Shown: positions 22,532 to 35,274 of the stretch, one piece after another
Layout: each line of letters begins with the position of its first letter
How positions within the stretch are numbered: the first letter of the stretch is position 1
Source of the DNA: Lanius collurio
Lineage: Eukaryota; Chordata; Aves; Passeriformes; Laniidae
NCBI GenBank assembly: GCA_020086605.1
Contig: JACBWW010000050.1
Location: forward strand, 1,476,791 to 1,540,790
Length of the DNA stretch: 64,000 nt
Direction: 5' to 3'
Notes under the pieces: generated by a model
What the model was told of the DNA's origin: nothing
Database searches by the model: none
What the model saw: the letters and a program-made list of their open reading frames with translations, nothing else
Translations under genes and position numbers: made by a program

Positions 22532-24910
22532 AATTTGTTAAACCTGAGCATGTCCAGTTGTAGAGGGGAAACCTCAGCTGGTGAGTATTTCTCCTTTGGT
22601 ATCTTTTGCCTTTCTTGGTTGGCAGTAATGAGTATTATCCACTGTGATGCAGGTTGTGTTTGCCTTGCTTTTTGTGCCTGTTTGCAGCTCATACCATCCT
22701 GGACAGATAAATTTATAGACATACAGAGGATGTGGGGGTATATTCACATATATGGCACATCCAGCCACATAAACCTGTATTTACAAGGTTTTCTGAAAGC
22801 CCACTGTGTACATTTTATTTGGTGTGTTTGAAGCTCTAGATTTAATTCTGGTCTGGCTAAGAAATGTATAGCATGTGCTTTTGGAGAGGCCTGGCTATAG
22901 ATAAAATTTTAGATAAAATTTAGGTAAAATCTTACTTAACCACTATAGGAACTTGCTGTCAACTTGATTTAGTTCTTTCAAACCCCTCACCCAAGTGAAT
23001 GGCATGGATGCAGAGGCTTTGTGTGGTGCTGATGAGTTCAGAATTTCACCATGCTCTGTGCACCCCATTTGCACCAGGGGCCTGTTGCACTCAAAGAAGA
23101 TAAAATTAACCATGGCAGATGGAATTCCTGATCTTCCTTCTCACCCTTTGCTCCTGCATTACCGTCCAATCACTTCAGGCTGTGGATGGGGAAAAGGCAT
23201 GGATATTTCTCTAATTTGGGAAGGGAGTTGGAGAATATTTGTGTGCCAGAGACAATCCGAGGCTTGCATAACTGCAGTAAAAACACGGAGTTGTTCTGGC
23301 ACTGTCAGAGTTGGCATGGAGGGGGAGCAGAGTCCTTTGCTAGAACAAACAGTTCCCAAGTCAGCCTCAGTGCAGGGATCTCCTCCTTGGGATCCTTTCA
23401 GTTCTGTGGAGCTTCTACCACTGTGCTGAGTTTAAACTGTAAATAATTTCCATCAGGGAAGGAGCAGTTTGTTTTTTCTACCTAATCTTTCCTTGCTAAT
23501 GGCTCTCTGTGACTGCTGGACTACTTGGGATTTTCTGAGCACTATTAATCTGGATTTATGACCTGAGCTCAGTTAGAACTGCAAGCACTGGGACCTTCAA
23601 GAATGTTAGAATTACTGCTCAGTTCCTAGAAACAATAAAGCATCTGGATGTTTTACACTGAAGAATAAAAATTTCAAAACCAAAAGTCTGGATTGAAGAT
23701 GGGCTTTTAAGACTTCACAAGTGAATCAAACTTTCAAAACTTCAGGTGTTGTTTTGTTCAAGCTTGGGCTAAAACCAACTCTTTATACCCAGGAATAGTA
23801 ATATGCCCCTTCAAAATTCCAACAGCCCTTCCTAGCAGAGTTTTACAAAACTACTGGCTGAAGGGATGACAACTTAGTATGAAACAGAGTTTGAGTGAAG
23901 CATTTTCAAAAGGGAGAAAAATGCAATTCTGCCATCTCAAGTGCAAAACTCCTTGGAATATCCAGCAGGCTGATAATAGCTTCTTCAGTAAATCAAAGAT
24001 GCTCAATAATTATGGTTTCCTTACAGAACTAACTTCCCAGTTATTAAGAAGTTAAGCCAGTATGATTTTGAGGTTGGTCCCATCTCGTACCAGAGTGGGA
24101 TGTAATGGTTTTTAGTGCAATTCCACCTAGATTCTATCATTCCCTTCTGAGCAGAGAAGAGTAGGAAGAAGTTCAGACCCAGAAATAAGCCAGGTAAGTG
24201 CCTGGAAGGCTGGAGTTCTGAGGGGGCAATAAAGTAGGTAAATATACAGCATAACTTGGCTCCATGACAGTTCACCTTCTATGGACATACTGGATGGGGA
24301 AAGAAGAGTTACAGGTGTCTTTAAAAATAGCAGATGAAGTAATGGAGGAAACATTCATCTGTATACAGGGGAGGGAATGCTTAGAAAATAATGTCTTGCA
24401 GATCGTCCCATTCTCTCTCTGGGAAGCGATGGAAACATCAGAGGGTGCTGAGCAGCCCATGAGGAATGAGGAGGGGGTGGCCTGGTAGCAAGAAGCAAAG
24501 CAGGCACAAAGTGCTTTGGGAGGGCAGGAGAGAGGGGAAGAAACCCTGTCCTGTTGTCTCTGCCTCGCAGCCGTGTTGGGCCAGTCCCCCCAGTGCTGTG
24601 CTGGGAGCGGCTGCTGGAGGACAGCATCCTGCCGGGGCTGCTCCGTGTGCCAGAGCCTCTGCAAGCACAGCTGCTCGGAGGGTTTTATCTCAGCGCCTGA
24701 GAATCCCTCCAGCCTTGCCTAGAACACACATTCCATCCCAATGACAGGGGGATTTTAGGTAGCAGGACACACTTTAATTGCCTTTTCTCACGTGCTTGGT
24801 AGCAGAGAGCTGTGATATGAGAGCCTGAGTTCTGGGCTGGCCTGGGAGCACAGGGGGCCGTGTCCATCCAGAGTAGCCAGAGCAAGGAATGCCCAGTCAG
24901 TCTGTGACAG
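22532..24910. other. Intergenic DNA
   Basis: No gene or repeat recognised. A short imperfect tandem (ATAAAATTTTAG-type) lies at 22899-22932. Confidence 0.4.
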
Positions 24911-25279
24911 GAGCCGGGCTGGGAGAGCTGGGGGTGTTCACCTGCAGAAGATAAGCCCCCAGAGGGTCTCCAGGAGAGCTGGGGAGCGACTTGGGACAAG
25001 GGATGGAGGGACAGGACACATGGAATGGCTTCCCACTGCCAGAGGGCAGGGTTAAATGGGATACTGCGGAGAAATCCTTCCCTGTGAGGGTGAGGCCCTG
25101 GCACAGCGAGCTCAGAGAAGCTGTGGCTGCCCCTGGATCCTTGGAAGTGTCCAAGACCAAGCTGGATGGGGCTTGGAGCAAGCTGGGCTAGTGGAAGGTG
25201 TCCCTGCCCATGGCAGGAGTTGGGAATGGATGAACTTTTAGATCCCTTCCAGCCCAAACCATTCCATGATTCTGTATAT
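24911..25279 (+). mobile_element. CR1 LINE fragment, about 370 bp
   Basis: Sense-oriented and longer than most copies here. It runs from a CTCCAGGAGAGCTGGGGAG block through GGATGGAGGGACAGGACAC, GAAATCCTTCCCTGTGAGGG and GTCCCTGCCCATGGCAGG to the terminus CCATTCCATGATTCTGTA. Confidence 0.9.
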
Positions 25280-27176
25280 TCCATAAATGATAACATTCCA
25301 TGTCTATTCTTTACTGACGGGTTATATTACTAAAGGCACAACAGAAATCAGAAATCTTGAGAACCAGACTGTAAAGGTGGAGGATGGGTGGAAAAGGCTT
25401 CTGGCAGAAGGACTTGTTTGGTCACCTTTACCCCTCAGTAGTGTTATAATAAATCCTAAGGAAACACGTAGGAAATTGGATGCTTGTAGCAAGTAATGGC
25501 CTGGAAGAGCCACCTGCAGCCTTAGGCAAAGCTGAAAACCAAAGACGTAGCAAATTAATCATTAAGCATGGTAATGGTTTATTCTCAACAATTTATTATA
25601 AGAAATGCGGTTTTTTATTGTCAGGTATTCAAGCTTTAGGATTTTCTCCTGGTTAGGCTTAGGATGGTTTACACATAGAGAATGGAGAAAGGATTTGGTC
25701 TTGGAAAAATGAACGTGAGAATCACTTCTCCTGATGGAAATGATCCCAGAGGATTCAGAACAAATAGAGAAGGTGGCCATTTGTGACCCATTCCAGACCA
25801 GCCTTTAAGCATACAATTAAAATTGAGCACATGTTTATATTTCTTTGACGTCAGTGAGACTTCAACAGGGCTGAAGTGATGTCCTGACTAGAGAAGCTTC
25901 CATCACCTCACAGTTCTGCTGATTTAAACCTGGACTGAAACAAGTCCTTAAAGCCTCCATGCATTTTTTTGTGGTGTTCAATCCCACTGGCAAATGTGTG
26001 CACAATAGAATAAAAGTGTAGTGCCAAGTCATAGTCAGAACCAGAGCTGGCTGCAGGATTGATGGCAGGATTTTTATACAGCTTTGGCACAATTTGTCTC
26101 CACAGGAAGCTTTGTCTGGGGGTGTACAGGGAGAGGTCTCATTAGGGAAGAGGCAGCAGGGAATGTATTTACATTCATTAAATGAGATGCCATCCTCCCA
26201 TGTGGGAAGGGAAGAGGTGGCCAGCAAGGAAACAAGGGTTTGTTCTGATAAGCACAGGGCTGGAATAAGCTCTGGGTGCTTGGCATCAAATGAGAGGGGA
26301 TGCTGATGTGAACTGTGCTGAATGTGCTGTCAGGGCTGCTTTGCTGTGCCTGCTTGCTGAGGTCTGGGGATTGACAACGCTTGGTGAATGCTGGTGATGG
26401 TTTATGTTACTTCTGTGCTTAAAAAAATGGGCAAGCAGAGCAAAAGGAGGAAGGTCGGGGTCTGCAGGCCCAGGAGCAGAGGGTGCAGATGCAGGTGGGG
26501 GCCCTGCTCTGCAGTGATGTTTCACCAGGACAGCTGGGAGGAATTCCCCCAAACAAAATGTGGAACAAAGAAAAGAGAAATTCTGCAAACATCTCAAGCA
26601 CAAGAACCACTTTGTTCTCCTTATTTTCTGCATCCTGACTATTTCTAACAATTTCCATACTTGAGCTCCTTGTTACCATGATGATTCTTCACCAGGGTCT
26701 TCATGAAATTACCAATACTATCTGTGTGCTGTTTTTCTCATGTGTTTCATTCACTTGCCTGCTCCTGGAAGTGCCACAAGACTGTGTCCTTCTGCCACTA
26801 GCAGGCTGGTTTGTCATACTGAAACATTCCAGTGTCACATACTGACAAAAATACAGCTTTTGCTTCAATCTGTGGGTATTTTTGCTTCAGCTGTTTTACT
26901 TGGCACCTCCACAGGAATAAGCCCTGTTGGACTCATGGTAAATGCAGAGCTATGTCCCTTTGCAGAATTTATTTTGGGAATATCCAGGAATGTAAAGAAG
27001 CATAATCATAGAGGACTAAGCTGTTGCACCCATTTAGTCATTAATAAAAAGGATTATGCTCTATCAAATAATAACATCCTCTGCTAATTCCTGTGTAAGT
27101 TTTGTTTTATTTGGCAAATTGCTGCCTATTATTTTCCAGTAGATAGTGTTACTTGTAAGGGGTGAGTAGATAAGGC
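25280..27176. other. Intergenic DNA
   Basis: No gene recognised. It contains one full CRE palindrome, listed separately. Confidence 0.4.
25846..25853. promoter_or_regulatory. Full CRE palindrome TGACGTCA (first)
   Basis: Perfect 8-bp CREB/ATF consensus in otherwise CpG-poor intergenic DNA, about 17 kb upstream of PTGS2 and 9 kb upstream of the presumed PLA2G4A promoter. It sits in a 12-mer TTGACGTCAGTG shared with the second site. Function is unproven. Confidence 0.45.
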
Positions 27177-27418
27177 ATGAATCATTGGGTCAGAGAATAT
27201 CCTGAGTGGGCCCACAGGGACCATCCAGTCCAAGCCCTGGCCCTGCACAGACACCCCAACAACCCCACCCTGGGCATCCCTGGCAGCGCTGCCCAAACGC
27301 TCCTGGAGCTCTGGCAGCCTCGGGCCGTGCCCATTCCCTGGGGAGCCTGGGCAGTGCCAGCACCCTCTGGGGGAAGAACCTTTCCCTGATCTCCAGCCTG
27401 ACCCTCCTGTGCTGGTGT
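27177..27418 (-). mobile_element. CR1 LINE fragment, distinct subfamily
   Basis: Inverted 3' end followed by CAAGCCCTGGCCCTGCACAG, CCTGGGGAGCCTGGGCAGTG and CCCTCTGGGGGAAGAACCTT. This is a different subfamily from the common copies. Its closest relative in the window is the opposite-strand copy at 48200-48558. Confidence 0.87.
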
Positions 27419-30400
27419 TCTGCACTCTGATGTTTGATTCTCCCGCAAGGTTCTCCCTCTCTTCTCTGATGTTTGGTTCTCCCAAGTAAGTGAGACAGAC
27501 CTGGAGTTCAAAGGCAGGGTTGTGGAGAGAGGCACTCCCAGGAGAGAAACTGCTTGTGGGGGAGAAGTCTCCTTATTCACAGAATCATAGGGATCTCCTC
27601 AATTTTCTTAATGTGACAAAAAACTACCTTATCCTGGGAGGGTGCAGTTCATCACTGTGAGAGGTAATGAGTAAAAATCCCAAGGCACAATCCATGTTTA
27701 GGAATCCTCCACCACAGAGATTTTAATTCCTTAGAAATTTAGCTGCCTTATACCCCTGCCCAACCTCTCAGTGCCAGTGCAGAGTGTGGAGCTGCAGAAC
27801 AGGGATGACAGGGCTGGAAGCCTTTTTCTGCCTCATACAACCTCAAGCAGCAGCACCAGGGATGCCAGCCTGCGGCCAGCAGACCCCAAAGTTTAGGAGA
27901 ATGAGGGAAGAGAGAGGAAAATTCCCCAGAGTATTTCTGTAACTCAACATTGTGCAAAAAGACTAACTGGGATGGTCAGATCCTGAGACATGAAATGCAC
28001 TGTTTTTCTTGCTGTTTTGGAATGCCCAGGTTTGTCTGTAGAGTTGTAAAAAAAATCCTTTTGCATGCACCATGTATTTTTCAGCTCTTCTGTGTGATGG
28101 TAGCTTTGGATATTTCCAGGTTTTACTTCTGTTTCTTAACTTCTTCTTGCAAAATGATCTGTCAGTTTGTTATTCTGGGGAGAGCAATGGCTTGCTGCCG
28201 GGCAGAGTGGTGTGGGTGATGTTTGCTTCATCCTAATGTTTTCCAGCTATTTCTGGAAGCAGATGTCTTTAATCACAAGGATCCTCCACTTCAGAAAAAA
28301 ATAATGGAAATATTCATCACTGCGTAGAATTGACTGCCAAGCATCAATCTGATAAGGAACAGCAACTCATGAATTCAGCTGTCGGTGAGAAATCTTTAGG
28401 TTTGCTCTTACTGCAGCCTTTGACCATTTCTAAGATAAAGAAAAGATTTCATAGTTCCTCAGGGAGAGCTGTGCAAGTCTGTAAAATCCCCAAGAAACAG
28501 CTGGCTCTTGATTTCCTTGTTGTTATTTGTATATTAAGGCAAACATGTTGAACTTCCAGCTGATCTATTCCTTAGAATCAAACAAAAACCAAGCCAGAAA
28601 AAAATACCATTTCCTCATTCTGGAGATGTAAAAAATCGTTCATTTCTCTCTGTATTCTGCAAACTTGGACTCAATTCTTCCCAAAACAGCAGGTAGGGAG
28701 ATTGTTCCATGTAAGACTTATTTTTGATTATTTAATACTTGGCACCAGTTTGAATCAGTACATTGAGGTTCTGCTGCTCTAGAAGTATTTTGGAAATTCA
28801 AATTCAGCCTCAGCACACAAAAATATTTTTGTTTCCTGTGATGGAAAAGCACTGAGGGTCCATAACTCTTACTGGTTAGAAAATTGTCCTATTTGAGTTT
28901 AACTTGTTTTACAGTGTTTCTTTGTGGTAAGGGAATGTTTTTAAATGCTTTGCCTTTGTCATAACAATAAAATAGATTTAGGGCATTAGGGAATAAGGTT
29001 TCCTGATAGTCATAAACTGTGATGGTATCTAGGAACTTTCCTGAATATTAGGACATATTTAAAATAAACCCAGCTCTCTGCCTGGTGTAGTGTCTCATAT
29101 CAGTCTTTGATGTGGGGTTTTCATATCTAATTTCATTCATGGATGTGAGACAAACAAAGTAGAATGAGAATTCAGGAGGAATTCAATGAGGACAAAATAA
29201 CCCAAAGAGATCAAGGCAGAGTTTATCAACAGAAGATGCAAAACTCAGCAGACACATTTCTCCAGAGCTTTTCATTGGTCTGTCACACCTGGAGTTTTGC
29301 ACTGCTCCTGGGTTTCCATTATAATTTCTGATGTGGAACCGAGTCTCTCGTGGTCACAGCAGAGCTCTGATTGATTTTAGTCAACAGAGAAGCTGAAGAG
29401 TAATGGCTGCATGGAAAGAAAAGGAAGGCATTAGAAAGAAATTGCCTCATTTGGGAGAGGAAATGCGCAAGTTACCCTTTAAGTGGACTGTTGTCTTTGA
29501 AGAGCCTGAATGAACCATAAACCCAGCGACCCATGATGTTAATAACACAGTGTGAAGTGAATGTTAATGGTGCCATTACTCTCAAAAGGGCAAACAAGGT
29601 TTTCCAAACAACACCTTCAGCTATTTTATGGAAATATATCTCCTCAAAAGTGTATCTCCAATATAATCTCTGGGTTCCTTTCAGTTTTCTTGTGATACTT
29701 GGGAGAATTCTTTGCACTTCTTAGGAGTGGGGGTGATAATTTCTTTTGATTTCTTTATTGATCACAAGGTCTTCATTAGTTACTGATACTTAGTTTGAAT
29801 TTCAAGCTGAATTCTATTTCTTGTGGCTTTTTGTTTGCACTGACTTTTTCTCTAATAATGGTTATAGGACAGAGCTGAGACTTCTACACCTGTGAGTCCT
29901 CACTTCTTCCCAGGGAACATTAAGTTACATCTATATGTAATAGCCACAAGATTTTTTCAGGGGGAAATCATGCCCACTGCTGGGCACAGTTGTCAGCAAG
30001 GTACTGGGCAAGAAGGCAGGTGGGAAATGACAGTGAGGACAACAGATCTCCAGAATAATCAGCTCCATGCCATTCATGCTCTTAAAATGTTTGGGGATTT
30101 TTGTCTATTGCCTCTTTTAGTGACTGATTTTTAGACTAAGGCTACTTTATTTACATCCATAATGTAAGTGGTACTCCTGGATATAATTTAATAAAATCTC
30201 ATTTTAAATGTCCAAGTATAAATAGGATCAGTATCGGTATAAAATTATACTAATTTGTTGAAAAGTCACAAGTCAAAGTCACATGAAAAGGCAGTTCTCC
30301 TGTGATCCTATTGTTTTATGAGGCCAGACACCAGAGACACAATAGCAGGCAATTATAGGGACTGACTTCTCCCTTAATATGAAGGTTTCCCCCGACATGC

Positions 30401-33327
30401 TGCACTTCAAGCACTCAGGGGATATTTCAGGATTGTGTCTGAAACTTGCTGTTATTTTAGCCCTTTATATTTGTTTCCATAAGTGCCATGGGTGACTCGG
30501 CCACAGCCCCAGAAAACCACCATGTAGATGGAAGCAGGGAGAAAAAGAAAGGAAGGACTATCAAGGAATCAAACACCTGATTGAGAACTCCCTTCAGAAG
30601 TCCCTTCTGGTGCAAATTGTTCTCATTCACAGTGGAAAGTCCTCCAGAATTATTACTTATTTTTTATGTCATAGGGGAAATGTTTCCATGTAGGAGTGGG
30701 GAAGTAAGGGCAGGGGCAAATTGGCTTAGAGGAAATGCCATTTTTCTGCAGCCCTGATAGATCTGATTAATGGTCTTGGAGGAATAAAGTGGAAATAAGG
30801 AGTGCATTTACTCTGCCAGATGTCAATGATAGGAGGCACCAGCCTGAAAATTCTGCTTTAGGCAGGGCCCCAGCTAAACCATGTCAGGATGTGCAATGGA
30901 AAAGCAAACGGCTGTTTTTCACTGGGAGAAATCTTACTGGTAAGTTACAGCCTCCTCCCTCACCTCATGGTGCTAATGATTTTCACCACAGGAGGAGAGA
31001 GATTTTATCTTGACAAGAGCAAATGTGAGCCTTCCATGGAACACCTCATGTTTGTGAGCCTGATCAAAGAGGGACTTTGATACATGGTGAAGTGTCTGGA
31101 AGAAAATAGTGGGTTTGTGTGAAGCAGCTGACAAAATACCCCTCATTGTTTACTTAATTGTGTGTTTGTCCTGATATTCCCACTCTCCCTTTTCCATGGC
31201 TTGCCTGAAGCTGTGCCCTTGAGGGCACACTAAGAGGCCCCCTGTAAATTGGCATGGCTTCCCTTATGGTTCTGCTCAGAAGAGAGCTCTGTGTGCTCAG
31301 TGCCTCTCAAGGCCCTTTCCCACACCCTGTCATTGCCTCACCACAGACCAGGGCTCGCTTCCACTGCGGAGCAGCCCCGGGACGGGAGGGAGGCCAAGGA
31401 GGCAGCGCGGGGTCGGGGGGCTCCGGGGGCTCCGGACACACACACGGCACGTGGGTCAGGGACACTGCAGCAGGCAGCTCTTAGTGGACTGAAATAGCCT
31501 GAAATTAGAAAAACAAACTTCACATAAAAGTCAATGGAAAGAGGTTTCTTAACCCATTCCAAGGTTAGTTGGTGGGGTGCCCCACAGCACAGGACCTGCA
31601 GTGCGTGGGGAAGAAGGAGGGATGGGGGGAAAGCAGCTGCTCAACTTCCTTTGTCCCAGGGAAAAAAAAAATCATGAAACCCTACCCATAATTTTATTGA
31701 AGAAATAGAATTAAGACCAAAAATAATTATTTGAATTAACAAGAACAGTCATAATATATAAAAAATGTTTTTTATTTCTCCTTGCATCAACAAGAAGGGA
31801 AGAGGAATTTTTGACTTTTAGTTACTCAGCTCCTTATCAGGAGTCTGAGTTGTTTCCTTGACTAGGGAGAAATCAGAGTTTTGATAATCAGAACTAACTC
31901 TGGGAATTCTATTGGAAATACTGGAGTTCCCCTGTTTGCTGGGGGTTGTGTTTATTCCAGCATTTGCTATCTGTAAACCACAAGAATTATAACCAGAGTT
32001 GTCCCCAGGGAATTGTGCTTTGGAGAGATTTAAAATGCCGAGAAAGAGAGTCAGAGATAAATCCTGGGTTTGCAGATGCCCCCTGCTTGGCAGAGTTCAG
32101 GGGCAGCTGATCAGGCCTGTGAGCAGCACGTGGCTCCACACCAGTTTGTGGCTGGAGCAGAGCTGTGCCAGGGAGAAGGTGGAGCAGGAGGACCCCCAGG
32201 AATGTGGCTCACACCTGCCCTGGCCACTTAGGGTCACCTCTGAGCTCTGGGAACTCTGCTTCTCTTGTGCTCAGCAGGGCATCTCTTGGACACTTCAGAT
32301 AAGTACATTTGGGGGATGTAGAGCACAGACAAGGGGGTCAGACCCTCAGCCTTGCTGGTCTAGCCCCAGTCAAAGGGGAAAGGGTAACTAACTCGATGAG
32401 AACAATTTTATTAATGCTTTTGCCATCTCTACATGTCTCCAGACCAATACTGAGCTCTTCTGAGACACATTTTGGAGTCCTTTCCTACCAAGGTGGTCTT
32501 CAGACAGTGGTTGACATGGAAGACAAAAGGACCCAAATAATGGCAACATCATGAGTTCACTATATTTTTCTGGTTAATGTTCTCTCAAGTGGGCACAATG
32601 AGGACGTGGAGGAGAAGGCTGCCACATCAAACAGGCGCTTTCTGAGCTGGCAGTCCTAGGCTGGCTTTCTAAACATAAACTCGCCCTCCTTTGTGACAGT
32701 CCTTACAGGGCAGCACTACCCTGCTTTTTTCCCTCACAAATGAGACAGACCACTAGGTCATCAGTAGTGGCCAGAGTGGCTCAGCCCCTCAGTGCATCAC
32801 AGCAGGAGAGCAGTAAGATGATGGAGAAAATGAGGTTTCTGGCTTGCTTTGTGCCAAGAGTGGCTTGCTGTCCTCTAATTGTGGCTAGTGCTTTGCCAGA
32901 CACTGAGGAACTTGGTTAATACAATGTGAATGCCACCTACGTGCCTGTCACTTGTGGAACAATATCCTTTGGTTTGCTGCACTTTGAGGAGGTCTCAGTT
33001 GAGTCATTTAAGCCTTTTCTTTCCCCCTTTATCTTTGCTTTTTTATGACCACATTTTTCAAAGAAGTGAGTTCCAATTTAGGCACTGAGTTTGTGCAAAG
33101 CCTCAGTGTAAAAATGGGTCTTTGGAAAGAGCTTGACGTCAGTGTTGAAGTGAAACTCAGTCTCATCTTTTGCTGTGTCTGGAGAAGAACTGGTGTCTTT
33201 GAGAGATGTCATGTTGAGAGTGCAGGTCATGGGCCAGCAGCAGCTGAGGTTTGAGCCTGTCAGATTCTCCCACTGACTCACTGTGAAGTCCAAAAGCCCA
33301 GGTGGGAAATACCTTTCTGGCTGTTAA
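27419..33327. other. Long intergenic stretch
   Basis: Nearly 6 kb with no recognisable gene, RNA gene or confident transposon. The composition is A/T-rich apart from a short CpG-containing patch at 31350-31450. A single CR1-like terminus (CACAGAATCATAG) near 27578 is too short to call. Confidence 0.4.
33134..33141. promoter_or_regulatory. Full CRE palindrome TGACGTCA (second)
   Basis: Second perfect CREB/ATF site, about 1.5 kb upstream of the CpG island. It shares the 12-mer TTGACGTCAGTG with the site at 25846. Confidence 0.45.
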
Positions 33328-33600
33328 TCAAAGGATCATAGAATTGTGCAATAGTTTAGGTTGGAAGAGACCCTCAAGTTTCATCCAGTGCCACCCCCTG
33401 CCAGGGGCAGGGACACCTTCCACTATCCCAGGCTGCTCCAAGCCCTGTCCAACCTGCCCTTGGACACTGCCAGGGATCCAAGGGCATCCCCAGCTTCTCT
33501 GGGCACCCTGTGCCAGGGCCTGCCCACCCCAACAGGGAACAATTCCTTCTAATCTAAACCTGCCCTCCTTCATCTTAAGGTCATTCCCCCTTGAGCAGGA
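33328..33600 (-). mobile_element. CR1 LINE fragment
   Basis: Inverted CR1 3' end (GATCATAGAATTGTGCAATAG), then the GGTTGGAAGAGACC, CTTCCACTATCCCAGGCTGC and GCACCCTGTGCCAGGGCCTG blocks, fading out after CATTCCCCCTTGAGCAGGA. Confidence 0.9.
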
Positions 33601-34130
33601 AACGATGCAGCAAACAATACAATGCAATTTAGACATATATTTCAGTGTGTTTCAACCCACCTCAATTTTAAGTCCATTAGAGCAAAACAGAAAAAAATGT
33701 GAATGAATTGAAGAGAATTTTACGGTCTCTAATCATCTCAGAGGGCAAAAGTGGTAGAATTAATAGTGACTCGAAATTCCACTTTTTAGATGGAAGTGTA
33801 AACGTGGACCAAAGGGAACTGAGTGATCAAGCAACACCTTGGTGGACCTGGCCGAGGTTCACAGGGCACAGCCACTGCTGTTTCAATGGCCATCCTTTCA
33901 AAACAGAGTCTGTAAGTGAAAGTGTTACACCTGCAAATGTTCGCGAGGTACTTGCAGGGAATGAAAGTGTTTTGTGGTCACACCTGCTGAATCAAACACC
34001 TTGTGGAAGGCACATTCCCACAGGAACACCCACCGCCGCCGCGGTTTTTTAAAGCAAGGCATATTTTAATGCAAATTCCATTTATTTGATTACAATTTTC
34101 TGCCACATCAGTCGCTCGCTCCGGCTGAGC
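33601..34130. other. Intergenic DNA flanking the CpG island
   Basis: No gene or transposon recognised. It ends at an abrupt rise in CpG density near 34110. Confidence 0.4.
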
Positions 34131-34232
34131 GCTGCCCGCCCGCCCTTCTCCCCACGGCAGCGCCTGGGGCTCCCCCGTCCCCTTCGGCCCGGTCACCGCA
34201 GCGCCCGGAGGGACGGAGCCACCGCAGCCCCG

Positions 34233-34530
34233 CCGCTGTCCCCTCTCACAGCCGCTGTCCCCTCTCACAGCCGCTGTCCCCTCTCACAGCCCTGTTCCCC
34301 CTCACAGCCTCTGTCCCCCCTCACAGCCCTGTCCCCTCTCACAGCCCTGCTCCACCTCACAGCCCTGTCCCCTCTCACAGCCGCTGTCCCCTCTCACAGC
34401 CCTGTTCCCCTCTCACAGCCCTGTTCCCCCTGACAGCCACTGTCCCCTCTCACAGCCCCTGTCCCCTCTCACAGCCCTGTTCCTCCTCACAGCCGCTCTC
34501 CCCTCTCACAGCCGCTCTCCCCTCTCACAG
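34233..34530. repeat. Minisatellite, 16 units of 18-19 bp
   Basis: Tandem pyrimidine-rich units of the form CCGCTGTCCCCTCTCACAG, with substitutions and 1-bp length changes between units. Fifteen units end in CTCACAG or CCTCACAG and one in CTGACAG. It lies just upstream of the GC-rich core of the presumed PLA2G4A promoter. Confidence 0.95.
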
Positions 34531-34719
34531 CCGCTGTTTCCCCCACGCTCCCTATCCCCCTCACTCTCCCTATCCCCCATCAACCCAGGCCGGTCCCTGG
34601 ATCCTCCTTAAGAGGCGGTGGCGGCGGCAGCGCGGGCCCCTCCCCGCCCGGAGCGCGGAGCCGCCGGCGGCGGGAGCGGGACGCGCTGGGGGAGCCCGGC
34701 AGCTGTAAGCGCGGGGTTG

Positions 34720-34763
34720 GAGCGGGGGCAACGCGGGGTGGGAGCGGGGGCAACGCGGGGTGG
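34720..34763 (+). repeat. Perfect 22-bp tandem duplication, G-rich
   Basis: Two identical 22-bp units (34720-34741 and 34742-34763), each with a 5-G run and a 4-G run, followed by a partial third unit. With flanking G-runs at 34713-34716 and 34768-34771 it makes a dense potential G-quadruplex tract on the plus strand. Confidence 0.9.
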
Positions 34764-35274
34764 GAGCGGGGCCGGGCGCGGCTGGAGCGGCCGCAGGGCG
34801 CAGGGTGGGCGAGGAGCGGCGCCGAGGCCGGTGCGGAGCCGCCCCCGCGGCGGGACAGGACGGGCCGGGCCAGCAGAGCCCCCGCGGGGAACGGTCCGTG
34901 CGCGGACACCCCGGCCGCGCCCGCTCCGCTCGCTCCGCAGCGAGGGTTCCGAGAGGTACGGGGGAGGCAGCGCGGGGGGAGCGGGGTGGGAACGGGGCCG
35001 CGGGGTCCCTGCACAGGTCCCGCAGCTCCATCCCCAGGCGGGGCGGGGGTGCGTGCCCAGCCCCTGTGCCCGCGGCTGGCACCGGCACGGGCACCGGCGG
35101 TGAAGCAATCGGCCGTGGGAGCTGTGGGGAAGTGCGGTAGGGCGGCTGCAGAGGGAACATTTCGCAAAATGCCTGCGAGAGCAGCTTTTCTCTTGGGTCT
35201 GATGTGAGAGAAATGCCTGTAAGAGTTCCCGGTCACAGCCTTTAGCAGGTTCCTGTGCGTTTACATTGGTGTGA

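Larger units (their letters stand above)
34130..35110 (+). promoter_or_regulatory. PLA2G4A: CpG island; presumed PLA2G4A promoter and first exon
   Basis: This is by far the largest CpG-dense block in the window, and it lies on the correct side of and in the correct order before the PLA2G4A coding exons. In other vertebrates PLA2G4A has a non-coding first exon separated from the ATG exon by a long intron. Two plausible donors on the plus strand are AGCT|GTAAGC (exon end 34704) and GAGAG|GTACGG (exon end 34955); I cannot choose between them. No TATA box is obvious. It could instead serve a long non-coding RNA. Open frames across it on both strands follow from GC richness. Confidence 0.5.

Noticed and set aside
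27577..27592. Isolated CR1-like terminus (CACAGAATCATAG)
   Set aside because: Only about 14 bases match, with no adjoining CR1 blocks, so chance or an extreme remnant cannot be told apart.
31350..31450. Small CpG-containing patch as a possible promoter
   Set aside because: It is about 100 bp long, with no associated exon, donor or strand signal.
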